Below, piece after piece: positions 27,207 through 36,900 of a stretch of 64,000 nucleotides of DNA. Under the pieces are notes generated by a model, which did no database searches, was not told the DNA's origin, and saw only the letters and a program-made list of their open reading frames with translations. The stretch is from HRBIN30 sp964534275 (GTDB lineage: Bacteria; Desulfobacterota; Binatia; HRBIN30), in the NCBI GenBank assembly GCA_964534275.1, contig CAZHQG010000005.1:62001-126000 (forward strand), given 5' to 3'. The stretch's first letter is position 1. Each line of letters opens with the position of its first letter. The position numbers and the translations under genes are program-made.

Positions 27207-27557
27207 TTAGAAACTCGAGAAACTGAAGCGCGCAACCGATAGAAGCTTGGCGCTCCACGGAATGAACGACAGAGTCAAGTGCACTCCAGCGACGAGAACA
27301 AGCGCCGTCGGCACTAAGCGTACGTGGCGGTACCGATAGAGCAGGAGCAGAATTCCGCACGCTAGAGCCTTGAAGAGCAATAAAGTTTGCTCCACGCCCA
27401 ACAGGTTGAAAGTAGAAACTAGGAGCGGGTTGGCTTCGCGAAAGCCCAGCCGCAAGCCTTGGTAGGTTGCGACTCCGTCGAAAAGCTGCAGGGCGAGATT
27501 GAGCAAGAAAAGCTCATGGAGGTTTCGTTCGTGACGGAGTGGGGACGCGGCGGTCAT
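27207..27557 (-). CDS. Small polytopic membrane protein (DUF5658-like)
   Basis: A 116-residue protein with about three hydrophobic spans. The N-terminal part, ELFLLNLALQLFDGVATYQG and FREANPLL, resembles the DUF5658 family, and a KAL segment in the second span is typical. Function is unknown. The ATG overlaps the stop of the upstream CoA-transferase by four bases (ATGA), indicating coupling. The family call is tentative. Confidence 0.55.
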   Translation of the reverse strand: MTAASPLRHERNLHELFLLNLALQLFDGVATYQGLRLGFREANPLLVSTFNLLGVEQTLLLFKALACGILLLLYRYRHVRLVPTALVLVAGVHLTLSFIPWSAKLLSVARFSFSSF

Positions 27558-28762
27558 CGTAAGGCTCCCGAAGCAAGCAAGTTTTGGATGCGCTCGTCGT
27601 CGTAGCCGAGCACGTTCCGCAGCACAAATTCCGTGTGCTCCCCGAGCAACGGTGCAGGCCGGGTAACGGAGCAGGGCGTGCCCGACATGCGCCACGGAAT
27701 TCCAAGGTGCAACTTGCGCCCTACTTCAGGATGTTCGAGCTCCACGAAAAACCCTTCCTCGCGCAAGTGTTCGTCTTCGGCGAGGTTGCGACTGTCGTAG
27801 CAAGGAAAGGCCGGGACGCCGGCTGCCTGAAGAACCTGGGTTACCTCCATAGGGGTGCGCTGCAGGGTCCATTCCTCGATGGCTTGCTCGATTCGTTCTA
27901 CCGCCTGCCGCCGACCGCTTAGGGTTGCAAGCTCCGGGTCCTCGGCCAAGTCGTTTCGGCCAATTGCACGAGCGAGACGTTGCCACTCAGCATCGTCACG
28001 CGCCACGACGGCGACCCAGCGTTGCTCCCCCGCGCACCGAAAGATTCCATGAGGAACCATCCATGGGTCCCGGTTGCCATTTCTCTCTGGCTGCGTACCG
28101 TGCCAGGCATATTCCATGATTGCCTCCGGGATCATGCAGATGGTTGTTTCCCACTGCGAGAGATCGATCCATTGACCCTCGCCGGTTTGCTCTCGGTGCC
28201 ACAGAGCGGCAAGTGTGGCGACTGCGGCGTGGAGTCCAGCGGTTGGGTCTCCATACGAGATACCCACGTGCATCGGCGGCGAACCCCGATAGCCGGTCAG
28301 CGAGGAAAGCCCCGAGAGAGGAACTTGCGCCGGTCCGTACGACACGTACTCACGCTCGGGTCCCGTAGCCCCATAACCGGACATGGAAATCATGATGATA
28401 TCTGGGCGCACGCTACGCAGTGCGTCATAGCCCAATCCCAGGCGATCCATCACTCCGAAGGCGAAGTTCTCGCACACGACGTCGCTAACACGTACCAAAT
28501 CCTTGGCTACCGCGATGCCTTCAGGATGCTTGAGATCGAGTGCCAGGCTCAACTTGCCTTGGTTGTATTGGTTGAAGTAGCCGCTCCGATTCACGCCAGG
28601 CTCGCCATCCGGCCAGGGAGGCAGAAGGCGGGTGACGCACGGGCGAAGCGAACTCTCTACGCGAATGACTTCCGCTCCAAGATGGGCGAGTTGAAGCGTA
28701 CAAAAAGGGCCAGCCCACACCCAGGTGAAATCCGCGACTCGGATGCCGGACAGAGGTTTCAT
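27554..28762 (-). CDS. CaiB/BaiF family III CoA-transferase (catalytic Asp present)
   Basis: A 402-residue family III CoA-transferase with VADFTWVWAGPFCTLQLAHL at the start, the active-site segment SYGDPTAGLHAAVATLAAL carrying the catalytic Asp, and the conserved EQTGEGQWIDLS. Its start overlaps the stop of another CoA-transferase by ATGA, and its own stop overlaps the small membrane protein. The pairing suggests a hetero-oligomer like succinyl-CoA:benzylsuccinate CoA-transferase BbsEF. The substrate is not inferable. Confidence 0.9.
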   Translation of the reverse strand: MKPLSGIRVADFTWVWAGPFCTLQLAHLGAEVIRVESSLRPCVTRLLPPWPDGEPGVNRSGYFNQYNQGKLSLALDLKHPEGIAVAKDLVRVSDVVCENFAFGVMDRLGLGYDALRSVRPDIIMISMSGYGATGPEREYVSYGPAQVPLSGLSSLTGYRGSPPMHVGISYGDPTAGLHAAVATLAALWHREQTGEGQWIDLSQWETTICMIPEAIMEYAWHGTQPERNGNRDPWMVPHGIFRCAGEQRWVAVVARDDAEWQRLARAIGRNDLAEDPELATLSGRRQAVERIEQAIEEWTLQRTPMEVTQVLQAAGVPAFPCYDSRNLAEDEHLREEGFFVELEHPEVGRKLHLGIPWRMSGTPCSVTRPAPLLGEHTEFVLRNVLGYDDERIQNLLASGALR

Positions 28763-29982
28763 GACCCGCTCTCTTTCGCGACCTTACCGGGCGTTCCCTG
28801 GTGCGCCCACGGGTTGCCACTGCGGATCCCCGCCAGCACCTCGGCCGTGTGTTCCCCGAGCCGTGGAGCTGGCGTTCGCAGGCGCCATGGTGTGCGCTGC
28901 ATGCGGTAGGGCGCCCCAGGGATCGTGACCCGACCACACGAAGGACTTTCAAACGTGGCGAAAAACCCGCGTGCCTGCAGGTGCTCCGATTTTAAGAGGT
29001 CTCCCATGGTGGATACTGGCGCTAGGGGAATCCGGCGCGCCTGTGCGGCGTGGTAAAGATCTTTCACAGACTGCGTGGCCATCCATTCTTGCATGAGGAG
29101 CTTGAGTGCATCCCAATTTCGCCCTCGCGCGAGGCGGTTCGAGAAAATCTCCAGCCGGGCCCACTCGGGATTTCCCATGAGTTCGACCAAGCGCTCCCAC
29201 TGGTGTTCCTCGACACAGCAAACGAAAATCCACCCGTCGCGGCACTCGAAGAAATCCAATGGCTGGATTGGCTTCTGGCCCAAACGGGAGGCAATCAGTC
29301 CCATGTACGGATAGTACTCGAACGTAAGCTCCAAAATCGAAGCGACACACTGCTGGATGGAAACCACGACATGTTGACCTGTGCCGGTTTGACGACGCGC
29401 AAACAGTGCCCCGAGAGCCGCGACCGCCGCATTGAGGGCGCCTTGAAACTCGGCCTGTAACCCGAAGGGCTTGAGCGGTGGTAAGTCGTCGCTGCCCGGA
29501 CCCGCACCGTTGAGATACGCAAGACCACCTGCGGCCCACAGCGTAAGATCACTCGCTTCGTAGTCGCGGTACGGTCCCACGGTTCCAAACGGTGTGATGG
29601 AAACCTCGACAAGGCGTTGGTTGACAGCAGCTAAGCTCTCGTACTCCAATCCGAACCTGGCCATGCGTGGCGGAGGTACATTGTGGATAAGCAGGTCGGC
29701 ACCCCGTACGAGTTCATACAAAAGCTCTCGTCCTTCGGCGGTCGCGAGGTCAGCGACGATGCCCCGCTTGTTGCAATTAAGGTAGAGAAACAGCCCACTG
29801 GCATCGGGGTCCGGGGTGCCGGTCGGGAATGGACCACGCTGTCGCGCCGGATCTCCCCATGGCGGCTCGACCTTGATCACCTCCGCCCCGAGGTCGGCAA
29901 GCAACTTGGTGGCGTACGCGGCTGCGACCAGACCGCCGCACTCGATGATTTTCAAGCCGGCCAATGCTCCGCTTGGATTCAT
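28759..29982 (-). CDS. CaiB/BaiF-like CoA-transferase subunit with Glu at the catalytic Asp position
   Basis: A 407-residue family III CoA-transferase homologue: LKIIECGGLVAAAYATKLLA, GAEVIKVEPPWGDPAR and RRQTGTGQHVVVS are typical. Aligned by eye to the three other copies in this window, the active-site segment reads GLQAEFQGALNAAVAAL, placing Glu178 where the others have Asp. The Asp forms the enzyme-CoA anhydride in characterised members, so this copy may be a non-catalytic or altered subunit partnering the downstream gene, with which it overlaps by four bases. Confidence 0.85.
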   Translation of the reverse strand: MNPSGALAGLKIIECGGLVAAAYATKLLADLGAEVIKVEPPWGDPARQRGPFPTGTPDPDASGLFLYLNCNKRGIVADLATAEGRELLYELVRGADLLIHNVPPPRMARFGLEYESLAAVNQRLVEVSITPFGTVGPYRDYEASDLTLWAAGGLAYLNGAGPGSDDLPPLKPFGLQAEFQGALNAAVAALGALFARRQTGTGQHVVVSIQQCVASILELTFEYYPYMGLIASRLGQKPIQPLDFFECRDGWIFVCCVEEHQWERLVELMGNPEWARLEIFSNRLARGRNWDALKLLMQEWMATQSVKDLYHAAQARRIPLAPVSTMGDLLKSEHLQARGFFATFESPSCGRVTIPGAPYRMQRTPWRLRTPAPRLGEHTAEVLAGIRSGNPWAHQGTPGKVAKESGS

Positions 29983-30162
29983 CTTCCGAACCGCGGCGCT
30001 CCGTTACCACACTCGTTGCTGCTTCTCCAGCAACTTCCGAACGCGTGGGCGAGGAAGCACTTGTGAAAGTTTGAGCTTGTACTCACTCGCGAACTTTATC
30101 GGCTGACGGTGGCGTGGTAGGGAGACAGGCCACTTGTTGCTGCACAGAGAGTGCAAATATGC

Positions 30163-30168
30163 TTGACA
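30163..30168 (+). promoter_or_regulatory. Candidate -35 element upstream of lipoprotein gene
   Basis: A perfect TTGACA 75 bp before the lipoprotein ATG. No good -10 hexamer is found at 16-18 bp spacing, so the promoter is only a suggestion. Confidence 0.2.
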
Positions 30169-30242
30169 ATTGTAGAGGCCTGGTGGTCAGTTACCGGTCG
30201 CCATGCTGGGCTGCAGGTTTGCTGAGAACGAAAGGTTCCAAC

Positions 30243-30968
30243 ATGCTGGGAAGTAGAGGATGGAGGTGTCGTGCGCTCGCGGCTTCGTTGGCGATTGCGA
30301 TGTGCGCGAGCAGCATCTGGGGATGTGGTAGCGATGGCTCGTCAGGCGTTGTCGTGTTGCCGGGCGATTCCGGAAACGACCCGATTGTTACTGGGTTCGT
30401 TTTGGCCCCGAACGGCGTGATGGCACGCACGAGCCCCGCTTGGCAGATTGCGTTCGAAGGAATCCTCGCGGCTCCGGCACAAGCACTTCAGGGGGTCAGT
30501 GCGGTCGGTTCCGGGGTGCCCGTCTCCCTGGCACAACTGGATTGGGTGGATTTTGCCGATGGTCGCATTGATAGCCCCTTGCCCCTCGATTTAGATACCG
30601 TGACGGAAAGCGATGGGCGCTTCCGTATTGTCGATCCGGAGGCCCGCGATGTTTTGGGTTGCAGAAAGATGCTTACGGCAGGGACGGGCACGACAATCAT
30701 GCGCGCCTTGGTGTACGGGCGGGAAGTAAACATCGATGCTGCTTCGGAAGCCTTGGTGCGCGTGCTGCTGGATTTTGTTGCGAACTCGACTGCTCAACTT
30801 TGCAACTTCAGCGCGAGCGAGTTGGCTCGGCTGCAACAGAAGGTGAACGAGGTCACTTTCCCGGCTCGAGGAAACTCTGTTGCCGAGTTGAACGAGGCCG
30901 CTTATCAGCTCGCGCGCCGTAACCGGTCGTTGCAGCAAGCGTTGGCTGCGGCAGCGACGGCTGATTGA
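30243..30968 (+). CDS. Hypothetical lipoprotein
   Basis: A 241-residue protein whose N-terminus (MLGSRGWRCRALAASLAIAM then CASSIWGCGSDGSSG) is a lipoprotein signal with lipobox IWGC and a Gly/Ser spacer. The mature part contains FRIVDPEARDVLGCRKMLTAG and an Ala/Gln-rich helical C-terminus (NEAAYQLARRNRSLQQAL). The N-terminal region with SPLPLDLDTVTESDGRF looks like a carboxypeptidase-regulatory-like strand pattern seen in other surface lipoproteins. No enzyme motif is visible. It is probably anchored to a membrane; function unknown. It diverges from the CoA-transferase pair. Confidence 0.6.
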   Translation: MLGSRGWRCRALAASLAIAMCASSIWGCGSDGSSGVVVLPGDSGNDPIVTGFVLAPNGVMARTSPAWQIAFEGILAAPAQALQGVSAVGSGVPVSLAQLDWVDFADGRIDSPLPLDLDTVTESDGRFRIVDPEARDVLGCRKMLTAGTGTTIMRALVYGREVNIDAASEALVRVLLDFVANSTAQLCNFSASELARLQQKVNEVTFPARGNSVAELNEAAYQLARRNRSLQQALAAAATAD

Positions 30969-31099
30969 AGCTGCTCGGGGCGCTTGCTCGTCGGGGAGGG
31001 GCGTGGGGCGGCAACAAGGGGACGGTCGTCGCAATCGAGAACGCGACCTGGAAAGCTGACTGCTAGCAGGAGGGCGTTGCCTGCAGGGACTGAAGGGGC

Positions 31100-31384
31100 T
31101 TACTGCAGACACGCTCGCCGGGCAGCCTCGCGGAGCTCGGCCGGCAGAACCTCCAAGAGATCCTCTGCCGCTGATGGCTCGTCGCGATAGTGCCACGCCG
31201 CCATGAAGTCCGTGTGCGAAAATTCCGCCGCATTCCACTTCGCGAAGATGCGCCATTTTCCGTCTTGAGCGTCGCGCACCAGGAAGTGCACTTCCTGTTT
31301 CTCGGTCACCCCGACCGCCGCGCGTTCGCTTGGGGTCATGGAAAAGAGCACGTAATCTGGGTGCTTGGTGGTTACAAAGTACAT
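31100..31384 (-). CDS. Hypothetical protein
   Basis: A 94-residue protein with a good AAGGAG site before the ATG at 31384. It has no signal or membrane segment, is rich in aromatic and charged residues (MYFVTTKHPDYVLFSM, FLVRDAQDGKWRIFAKWN) and ends in an Ala/Glu/Arg helix. It starts 10 bp after the stop of the upstream gene, so the two form a unit. I recognise no family. Confidence 0.55.
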   Translation of the reverse strand: MYFVTTKHPDYVLFSMTPSERAAVGVTEKQEVHFLVRDAQDGKWRIFAKWNAAEFSHTDFMAAWHYRDEPSAAEDLLEVLPAELREAARRACLQ

Positions 31385-31394
31385 CGGCAACTCC

Positions 31395-32072
31395 TTAAGC
31401 GGCTACCGTCAGCTGCGGGCATATTCCGAGGGCACCATGACGAACTGCTGCAGAGTAGCTGAAAATTTGTAGACCCTGGGGCGTAAATCCCCCCACGTTC
31501 AAGTAGCCACCGTCGAGCGTGGAGGAGGCCGACCAATCCCACTCTCGCTCGAGTAGCCGCTCCCCACGCGAACGAAAGGCAAGGATGCAATCGTATACGG
31601 CTTCCACGGCGAGCCGACGGTAGGCAACGAGTCCCTGCTTCCGCCAGGGTTCGCTCCAGCGCTCCAAGATTTGGGTTTGTTCGTGGTAGCTGCGGTTGCG
31701 GGTCGCTGGAAGCACCCGTTTGGTCACCAGCGCCCAGCCTGCTCGGGGCGTCTCCGTATGTGCGAGCGGCTCGAGCAAAATCCCCCATTCGTCCTTGAGC
31801 TGGTAGCCCACCTGGCGGAGGAAACGCGCATCGAACAACTCAGGAAACCGCTCGGAAGCAGCGCCAATCGTAAAGGGCACTCCAGCGAGCGTTGGTGTGC
31901 GGTAGACCAGCATCCATCCCTGCGCAGCGGTCTCTTGGAGGACGTCTGCAGAAAATGGGATAGGGGGAAGCGGCTCAGGGATCGAGGCTCCGAACGCTTG
32001 CTCGATCGCCGCGGCGCCAAAGAAGGCGTCGCCGAACAGCTCCTCCGCATTCGTAGGAGACACGAAATTCAT
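31395..32072 (-). CDS. Hypothetical protein
   Basis: A 225-residue cytoplasmic protein without signal peptide. The central part (LKDEWGILLEPLAHTETPRAG and WALVTKRVLPATRNRSYHEQ) and the Trp/Tyr-rich C-terminal part (EREWDWSASSTLDGGYLNV) show no family I can name. The start is close to the divergent dgt-type gene (about 90 bp between starts). It is the first gene of a two-gene unit. Confidence 0.55.
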   Translation of the reverse strand: MNFVSPTNAEELFGDAFFGAAAIEQAFGASIPEPLPPIPFSADVLQETAAQGWMLVYRTPTLAGVPFTIGAASERFPELFDARFLRQVGYQLKDEWGILLEPLAHTETPRAGWALVTKRVLPATRNRSYHEQTQILERWSEPWRKQGLVAYRRLAVEAVYDCILAFRSRGERLLEREWDWSASSTLDGGYLNVGGFTPQGLQIFSYSAAVRHGALGICPQLTVAA

Positions 32073-32125
32073 TGGCGCCGTATAGCAAATGCAGTGAGCT
32101 GCTCAACCAAACGGCGCGGCCTCGG

Positions 32126-32155
32126 TTGCAGATTCGCTGCCTAGCGCCGTATAAG
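32126..32155 (+). promoter_or_regulatory. Candidate promoter for the dNTPase gene, near-leaderless
   Basis: TTGCAG at 32126-32131 and TATAAG at 32150-32155 are spaced by 18 bp. Transcription would start within a base or two of the ATG at 32162, so the mRNA would lack a leader; accordingly no Shine-Dalgarno is seen. A 10-base repeat GCGCCGTATA at 32075-32084 and 32144-32153 overlaps the -10. Confidence 0.4.
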
Positions 32156-32161
32156 AGAAAA

Positions 32162-33316
32162 ATGACCCGCGCCGAACTGGAACGGATCGAGAACGCGTTG
32201 CTCGCTCCCTATGCGGCTCGTAGCGGTGCCTCGCGGGGCCGCGACTACAGCGAGGAGGAACATCCGTTTCGTATGCCGTTTCAACGCGATCGCGACCGCA
32301 TCATCCATTCGACGGCGTTTCGGCGGTTGGAGTACAAGACCCAAGTGTTCGTCAATCACGAAGGGGACTACTACCGGACACGGCTGACCCACACGATGGA
32401 AGCCGCACAAATTGCTCGCACACTGGCGCAGGCACTCCGGCTCAATCAAGACTTGGCCGAGGCAATCGCGCTGGCGCACGACTTGGGCCATACGCCGTTT
32501 GGTCACGCGGGGGAGCGGGTGCTCCACCGGCTGATGGAGCCGTTTGGGGGATTCGAGCACAACGCGCAAAGCTTGCGGATTGTCGAGCTTCTCGAAGAGC
32601 GGTACCCGACGTTCAAAGGACTCAACCTTACTTGGGAAGTCCGCGAGGGGATCGTCAAGCACTCGCCCCCGTACGACAAGCCGCTCGCGGAGCGCTTCGA
32701 TCCTGGGGCTGCCCCCACCTTAGAGGCGCAGCTTGTCGATTATGCCGACGAAATCGCATACAACACCCACGACATCGACGACGGGCTGAAATCCGGCTTG
32801 CTCTCCCCAGAGCAACTGGAACAAGTCCAGTTGTGGCGCCAAGTGTTCGGAGAGGTGCGCGGCAAGTGGCCGAACGCGGGCTTCCGCATTTGGCGATACC
32901 AGGTGCAGCGACGGCTTATCGACTTGTTCGTTACCGACCTGATCACGGCTACCCGCCGTCGGTTGGAAGACGAACGGATCGACTCGCTCGAAGCCGTGCG
33001 CGCGTACGGGCGGCCGCTGGTGGGTTTCAGTCCAGCCCTCGACGCTCAACGCATGGAACTCAAAGAATTTCTGTTCAAGAATCTGTACCGCCACTACCGC
33101 GTTACGCGCATGATGGCGAAAGCACAACGGGTCGTGGAAGACTTGTTTTGCGCCTACCGAGCTGAACCCGGCCTTCTCCCCCCGCACATTGCCGTCCGCT
33201 GGCAAAGCGGCGAAGAAAGCCTAGAACGCGTCATTTGTGATTACATCGCCGGGATGACCGACCGCTTTGCCTTGGAGGAGCACCGCAAGCTATTCGATCC
33301 AGAAGAGCGCGTTTGA
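32162..33316 (+). CDS. dgt: dGTPase-like deoxynucleotide triphosphohydrolase
   Basis: A 384-residue HD-domain dNTPase that hydrolyses dNTPs to deoxynucleoside and triphosphate. The start segment DRDRIIHSTAFRRLEYKTQV, the ligands in RLTHTMEAAQIARTLA, the HD pair in ALAHDLGHTPFGHAGE, and the second Asp in DYADEIAYNTHDIDDG all match. Length is that of the type-2 family rather than E. coli Dgt. The ATG at 32162 lies next to a probable promoter. It diverges from a hypothetical gene. Confidence 0.93.
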   Translation: MTRAELERIENALLAPYAARSGASRGRDYSEEEHPFRMPFQRDRDRIIHSTAFRRLEYKTQVFVNHEGDYYRTRLTHTMEAAQIARTLAQALRLNQDLAEAIALAHDLGHTPFGHAGERVLHRLMEPFGGFEHNAQSLRIVELLEERYPTFKGLNLTWEVREGIVKHSPPYDKPLAERFDPGAAPTLEAQLVDYADEIAYNTHDIDDGLKSGLLSPEQLEQVQLWRQVFGEVRGKWPNAGFRIWRYQVQRRLIDLFVTDLITATRRRLEDERIDSLEAVRAYGRPLVGFSPALDAQRMELKEFLFKNLYRHYRVTRMMAKAQRVVEDLFCAYRAEPGLLPPHIAVRWQSGEESLERVICDYIAGMTDRFALEEHRKLFDPEERV

Positions 33317-33373
33317 AAAGGCTAGGCGGGCATTACGGTGCATCGCCAGGGCTGTTTTCTGACGACCCTAGAA

Positions 33374-33391
33374 CCCAAGCCTTGGCTTGGG
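33374..33391. terminator. Inverted repeat between the dNTPase gene and the convergent operon
   Basis: CCCAAGCC and GGCTTGGG flank TT in the 205-bp gap between two converging genes. No T-run follows, so bidirectional termination is only a guess. The rest of the gap shows nothing recognisable. Confidence 0.3.
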
Positions 33392-33521
33392 CCCCACCTT
33401 TGTGCCGTGCGCGACTTACGTCTCTCTGAATCTTCGGCATGGTGACCGGGCAGAGGTTGAATTTTACCGCTGGTCGCGGAAGCGCCTTGGCACATCGCTG
33501 GAAATCGTCGGCCAGTGCCGG

Positions 33522-33974
33522 TCAACGTTCGTCGATTAGGCGAGCATGCCCAGTGGCGTCGTAGTTCACGAGGGGTTGGTCGTCAGTTGCGCGCACCACG
33601 GCCACGACACCTTGGTCCACGTTGTGTCGCCAAACTCGAAGCCATTCCTCCGCGAGAGCACGGCGATCATCGGCGGGCAGTCGCGCCCACACGTCGTGAT
33701 CCACACGAAGGATGAGAACGCGACCTTGCCGTTCCACACGCCGCACGCCAACTTTTTCGCGCAACAGGCCGTCCGTACTCAAATTGGCAATGATGGTTTC
33801 TGGCGGGATCCAGTGGGCGAGTAGACGCCCAGCTCCGGCAACCGCTAGAACGAGCGCCAAAGACAAGAGGGCCCACCGGGTTCGGTGAGCCCTCGCTTGC
33901 TCGGCCAAGGGATAGCCTACTGCTGTGGAGGGTTCGCGGTCGGTGGAGGAGTGGGGAAGATAATGCGGTTCCAT
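33522..33974 (-). CDS. Membrane-anchored hypothetical protein
   Basis: About 150 residues. An N-terminal hydrophobic segment (WALLSLALVLAVAGAGRLLAHW) anchors a soluble C-terminal domain of about 90 residues with RVLILRVDHDVWARLPADDRR and AEEWLRVWRHNV, where a small alpha/beta domain ends in LVNYDATGHARLIDE. No family was recognised. The ATG at 33974 overlaps the upstream gene's last 58 bases; a TTG at 33908, just after that gene's stop, is an alternative start. It is probably co-transcribed with the PHP protein. Confidence 0.5.
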   Translation of the reverse strand: MEPHYLPHSSTDREPSTAVGYPLAEQARAHRTRWALLSLALVLAVAGAGRLLAHWIPPETIIANLSTDGLLREKVGVRRVERQGRVLILRVDHDVWARLPADDRRALAEEWLRVWRHNVDQGVVAVVRATDDQPLVNYDATGHARLIDER

Positions 33975-36900
33975 GGCAGATGTTCGCCCTCGCCACGCTG
34001 AGCCTCCTCCTCCCGCTGACGGACTCGTTCCTGGTCGTCCATCACCCGAGGGGCCCCGTCGCTTTCCGCCACGGCTTTGCCAACTCCGACCCAACCCAAC
34101 AACCTCGCGAGCCAGGACTTCGGCTCGGCGGAGCCGTTTTCCGCAACCATCACTGACGGAGCGTATAGTCCGACGGTTGCGGCCCCGGCGGAGCATGACG
34201 GTGGCAAGGCCGGACAAGTCGGTTCCCCTGCGCCAGGGGAAAGAGAGATTCCAGTGTAGTCATTGTCTCCATCGCCATCGACGAAAATCGGGTTGCTCAT
34301 GGCCCAAGGCAGCGCATCCTTAGCAACGAGATTCATCACCGGATCCACAGGAGGCTTGCCTGTAAGCGGCAAGTTTTGGCTTGCTTCGACGATGTAATAG
34401 CTATCTCCGGAGACAGAATCCGAGATCGTCGCATTGAAGCGCACCACATTTGCATTCGTTTGCTCGAACGGATTGCTGGGATTCGGTGCCACGGCTGGAG
34501 TGGTCGTGCTGTTGTAACAAGCAATGACACATCCGTTCTTGATAATGCGCACCTCTTCGACGGGTACCCAAGGCGCCGCTTGCACCTGGATGTGCAGGTG
34601 AACGGAAGTCACGCTGGGACCGAGGGTAGAACCCATCGGCACCGGAGGGCCGCCGCTGTCCGCTGTGAATGAGATGTATGGGCCAGACGAAATGCTCATG
34701 TTCCCGTCGAGGACTTCGTTGTTGAACGCTTTGATGTCGATGACCCCGCTCGGTGGAAAGTCGCCGGCCCCCACATAAGTTCGCGAGTAACCCGGAAGTT
34801 CCACGACCAGGCGGTGGGAGTCCGACACCCCCGTGCCCCACACCGGGTGGCGTTGCCCTTGTTTACCGACCTCGACGCCTTGGTTCAGTAAACTGAGCCA
34901 GTCGCGACGCACGAGCTTGAGGTCGTCGAATCCGGCACGGCTCCCCCCATTGTCAATTTCCATCACGTCGAAGTCGATGTTGCGAGTTCCGTTGGGATTC
35001 TCGAATCCGCTTCCACATCCAGGGCTCAAACACAGCGTGCTTTGCGGAACGATGTTCAAATCGAGAAGAAATGCATTGCAACCATTTGCTGCACCTGGAA
35101 TTCCCCCACTATTGCAGCCGCAGCGCCCACCACCTGTGCAATCCGCATCGCTCGTGCAGGACTTGCCGTCATTCGTCCCTCCCGCACAGGAGTTGGTCGA
35201 GCATCGCACCGGATACATTTGACACGTGCCGATCGCTCCCGGGGGGTTGAAACCAATGTTGTCGAACATGCCGATATTCACGACCCCTCCCAGCCCAGCT
35301 CGGGGGTGGTTGAGCTGGACCACTTGCTCGCCCACGTCGAGGCACGCACCACCGGGGCAATTCCCGTTCGAAGAGCAGGGCAGTCCGTTTTTGCTACCGC
35401 CGATACATTGGAAGTTGCTTTGGGCACGGAGTCGATCGTAGATCACATTGGCGCTCACACTTTCGTCTTCGACGGAACCAGAGCGGCGCAAATTGGGATC
35501 GAAGATCGACGGCCAAGCATTAATGTGCCCCCAAGCGTTCGCCAAATAAGGGGGATTGGGAACCGAAGTGGTGACCTCGGTGCCGACGATAGAAGCGATA
35601 AACGGCTGCATCTTGAGCTTCTTGATGATGGGCGAGTAGTCGGTGTTGATGTCGTGGTCTGTGGAGACCATCACCTCGAGACCTTCGGCGGCAAAGCTCC
35701 GGACTCGCGCCTCCAGTGGGGCGGAGGAATCCAAGCTACGCGCGGAATGAATATGGAAGTCCGCAGACATGTACCCGGTGGTATCGACCACTCGTTTGAT
35801 CGTTTGTACGCCGAGATCGGTCACCGCTCCGCTGGTTACGGTCACAGAGGCGACCTGCGTGATCGTGTACTCCGGTCCTCGGGAAATGGTCGCCGTATAC
35901 GTGCCAGGTTTGATGTCCACCACCGCTTTCCCCTTGGCGTCGGTGTGGATGACGTGAAGCTGTCCGCCTCCGGGTTGCGTTCCGGGTACGCCCGCCTCTC
36001 CATCGCTGGTGTTGGCTCGACACAAGTACCCTGGATCGCAATCCGAGTCGGCATTGCAAGCATGCTTTCGACAACGCCCATCGCTGGCACAAACGAAACC
36101 AGCAGGGCAGCCACTTCCGCAAGCGACTGGCACCTGGTTTGTGCAAGTTCGGAAGCACGTGTTTCCGGAGCCGCAGTCCGAATCGTTTGTGCAAGCCTGC
36201 GAGAGGTTGTTGGAGCACATGCCGTTGCGCGTGTCGAACGTATACGTCGCAAACTCGCGCTTCATATTTGGCGAGGGACTCAGCGAAACTTTTGCTGGAA
36301 TGCCGGTGTTGGTGTCCGCGTCGCGCACCTCGATCTTGAGTTTTCCAGGTTTGGTTAGGGCAATCGGTGGGATCACGGTGTTCATGCCCGCTGTCACAGT
36401 GAATTGCGACGTAAAAAAGTCATCCTGCCCGGGAACCACGACATGGGCCTTATAGTCACCTTCGGGCAAAAGGATCTTGCTGAATTTGCTCTTTGTTCGA
36501 ACCGCTGAGATGGGAGCGTTGTTCAGCAAGGCCCACTGAGGGCCGACGGAAGCAAAACTTGGCCCCCCAACCCGGATGAAGGTAATGGTTCCCTCAACGG
36601 GGGAGGAAGGTTGAAAACCACCCGACACGGTGCCCAACGCAAGTGGGCTCGACAACAAGATACTTTCCGGATTTCGTTGATCTCCGATTACGGCTGCCGG
36701 ATCGTTGCGAAGCTCGCTGACAACGATGCGACGTTCAAAAATGCGGGAGGCGTTGTTGGGAAGCAGCGGGGAGGTCAGCGTAGGTAAGGTTGCCGCCGAA
36801 AGGAAACCGCCTTGCAAGCTTTGCATGTTGAAGGCGGGCGAAATCACCGTTTGTGTCCCCCCGGGGTTCGGGCCATTGGAGTCGTCTGTCCCGCCGTCGG

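Noticed and set aside
35042..36358. Long plus-strand open frame opposite the PHP gene
   Set aside because: It lacks a ribosome site and family features; the minus frame has signal peptide, motifs and strong ribosome site.
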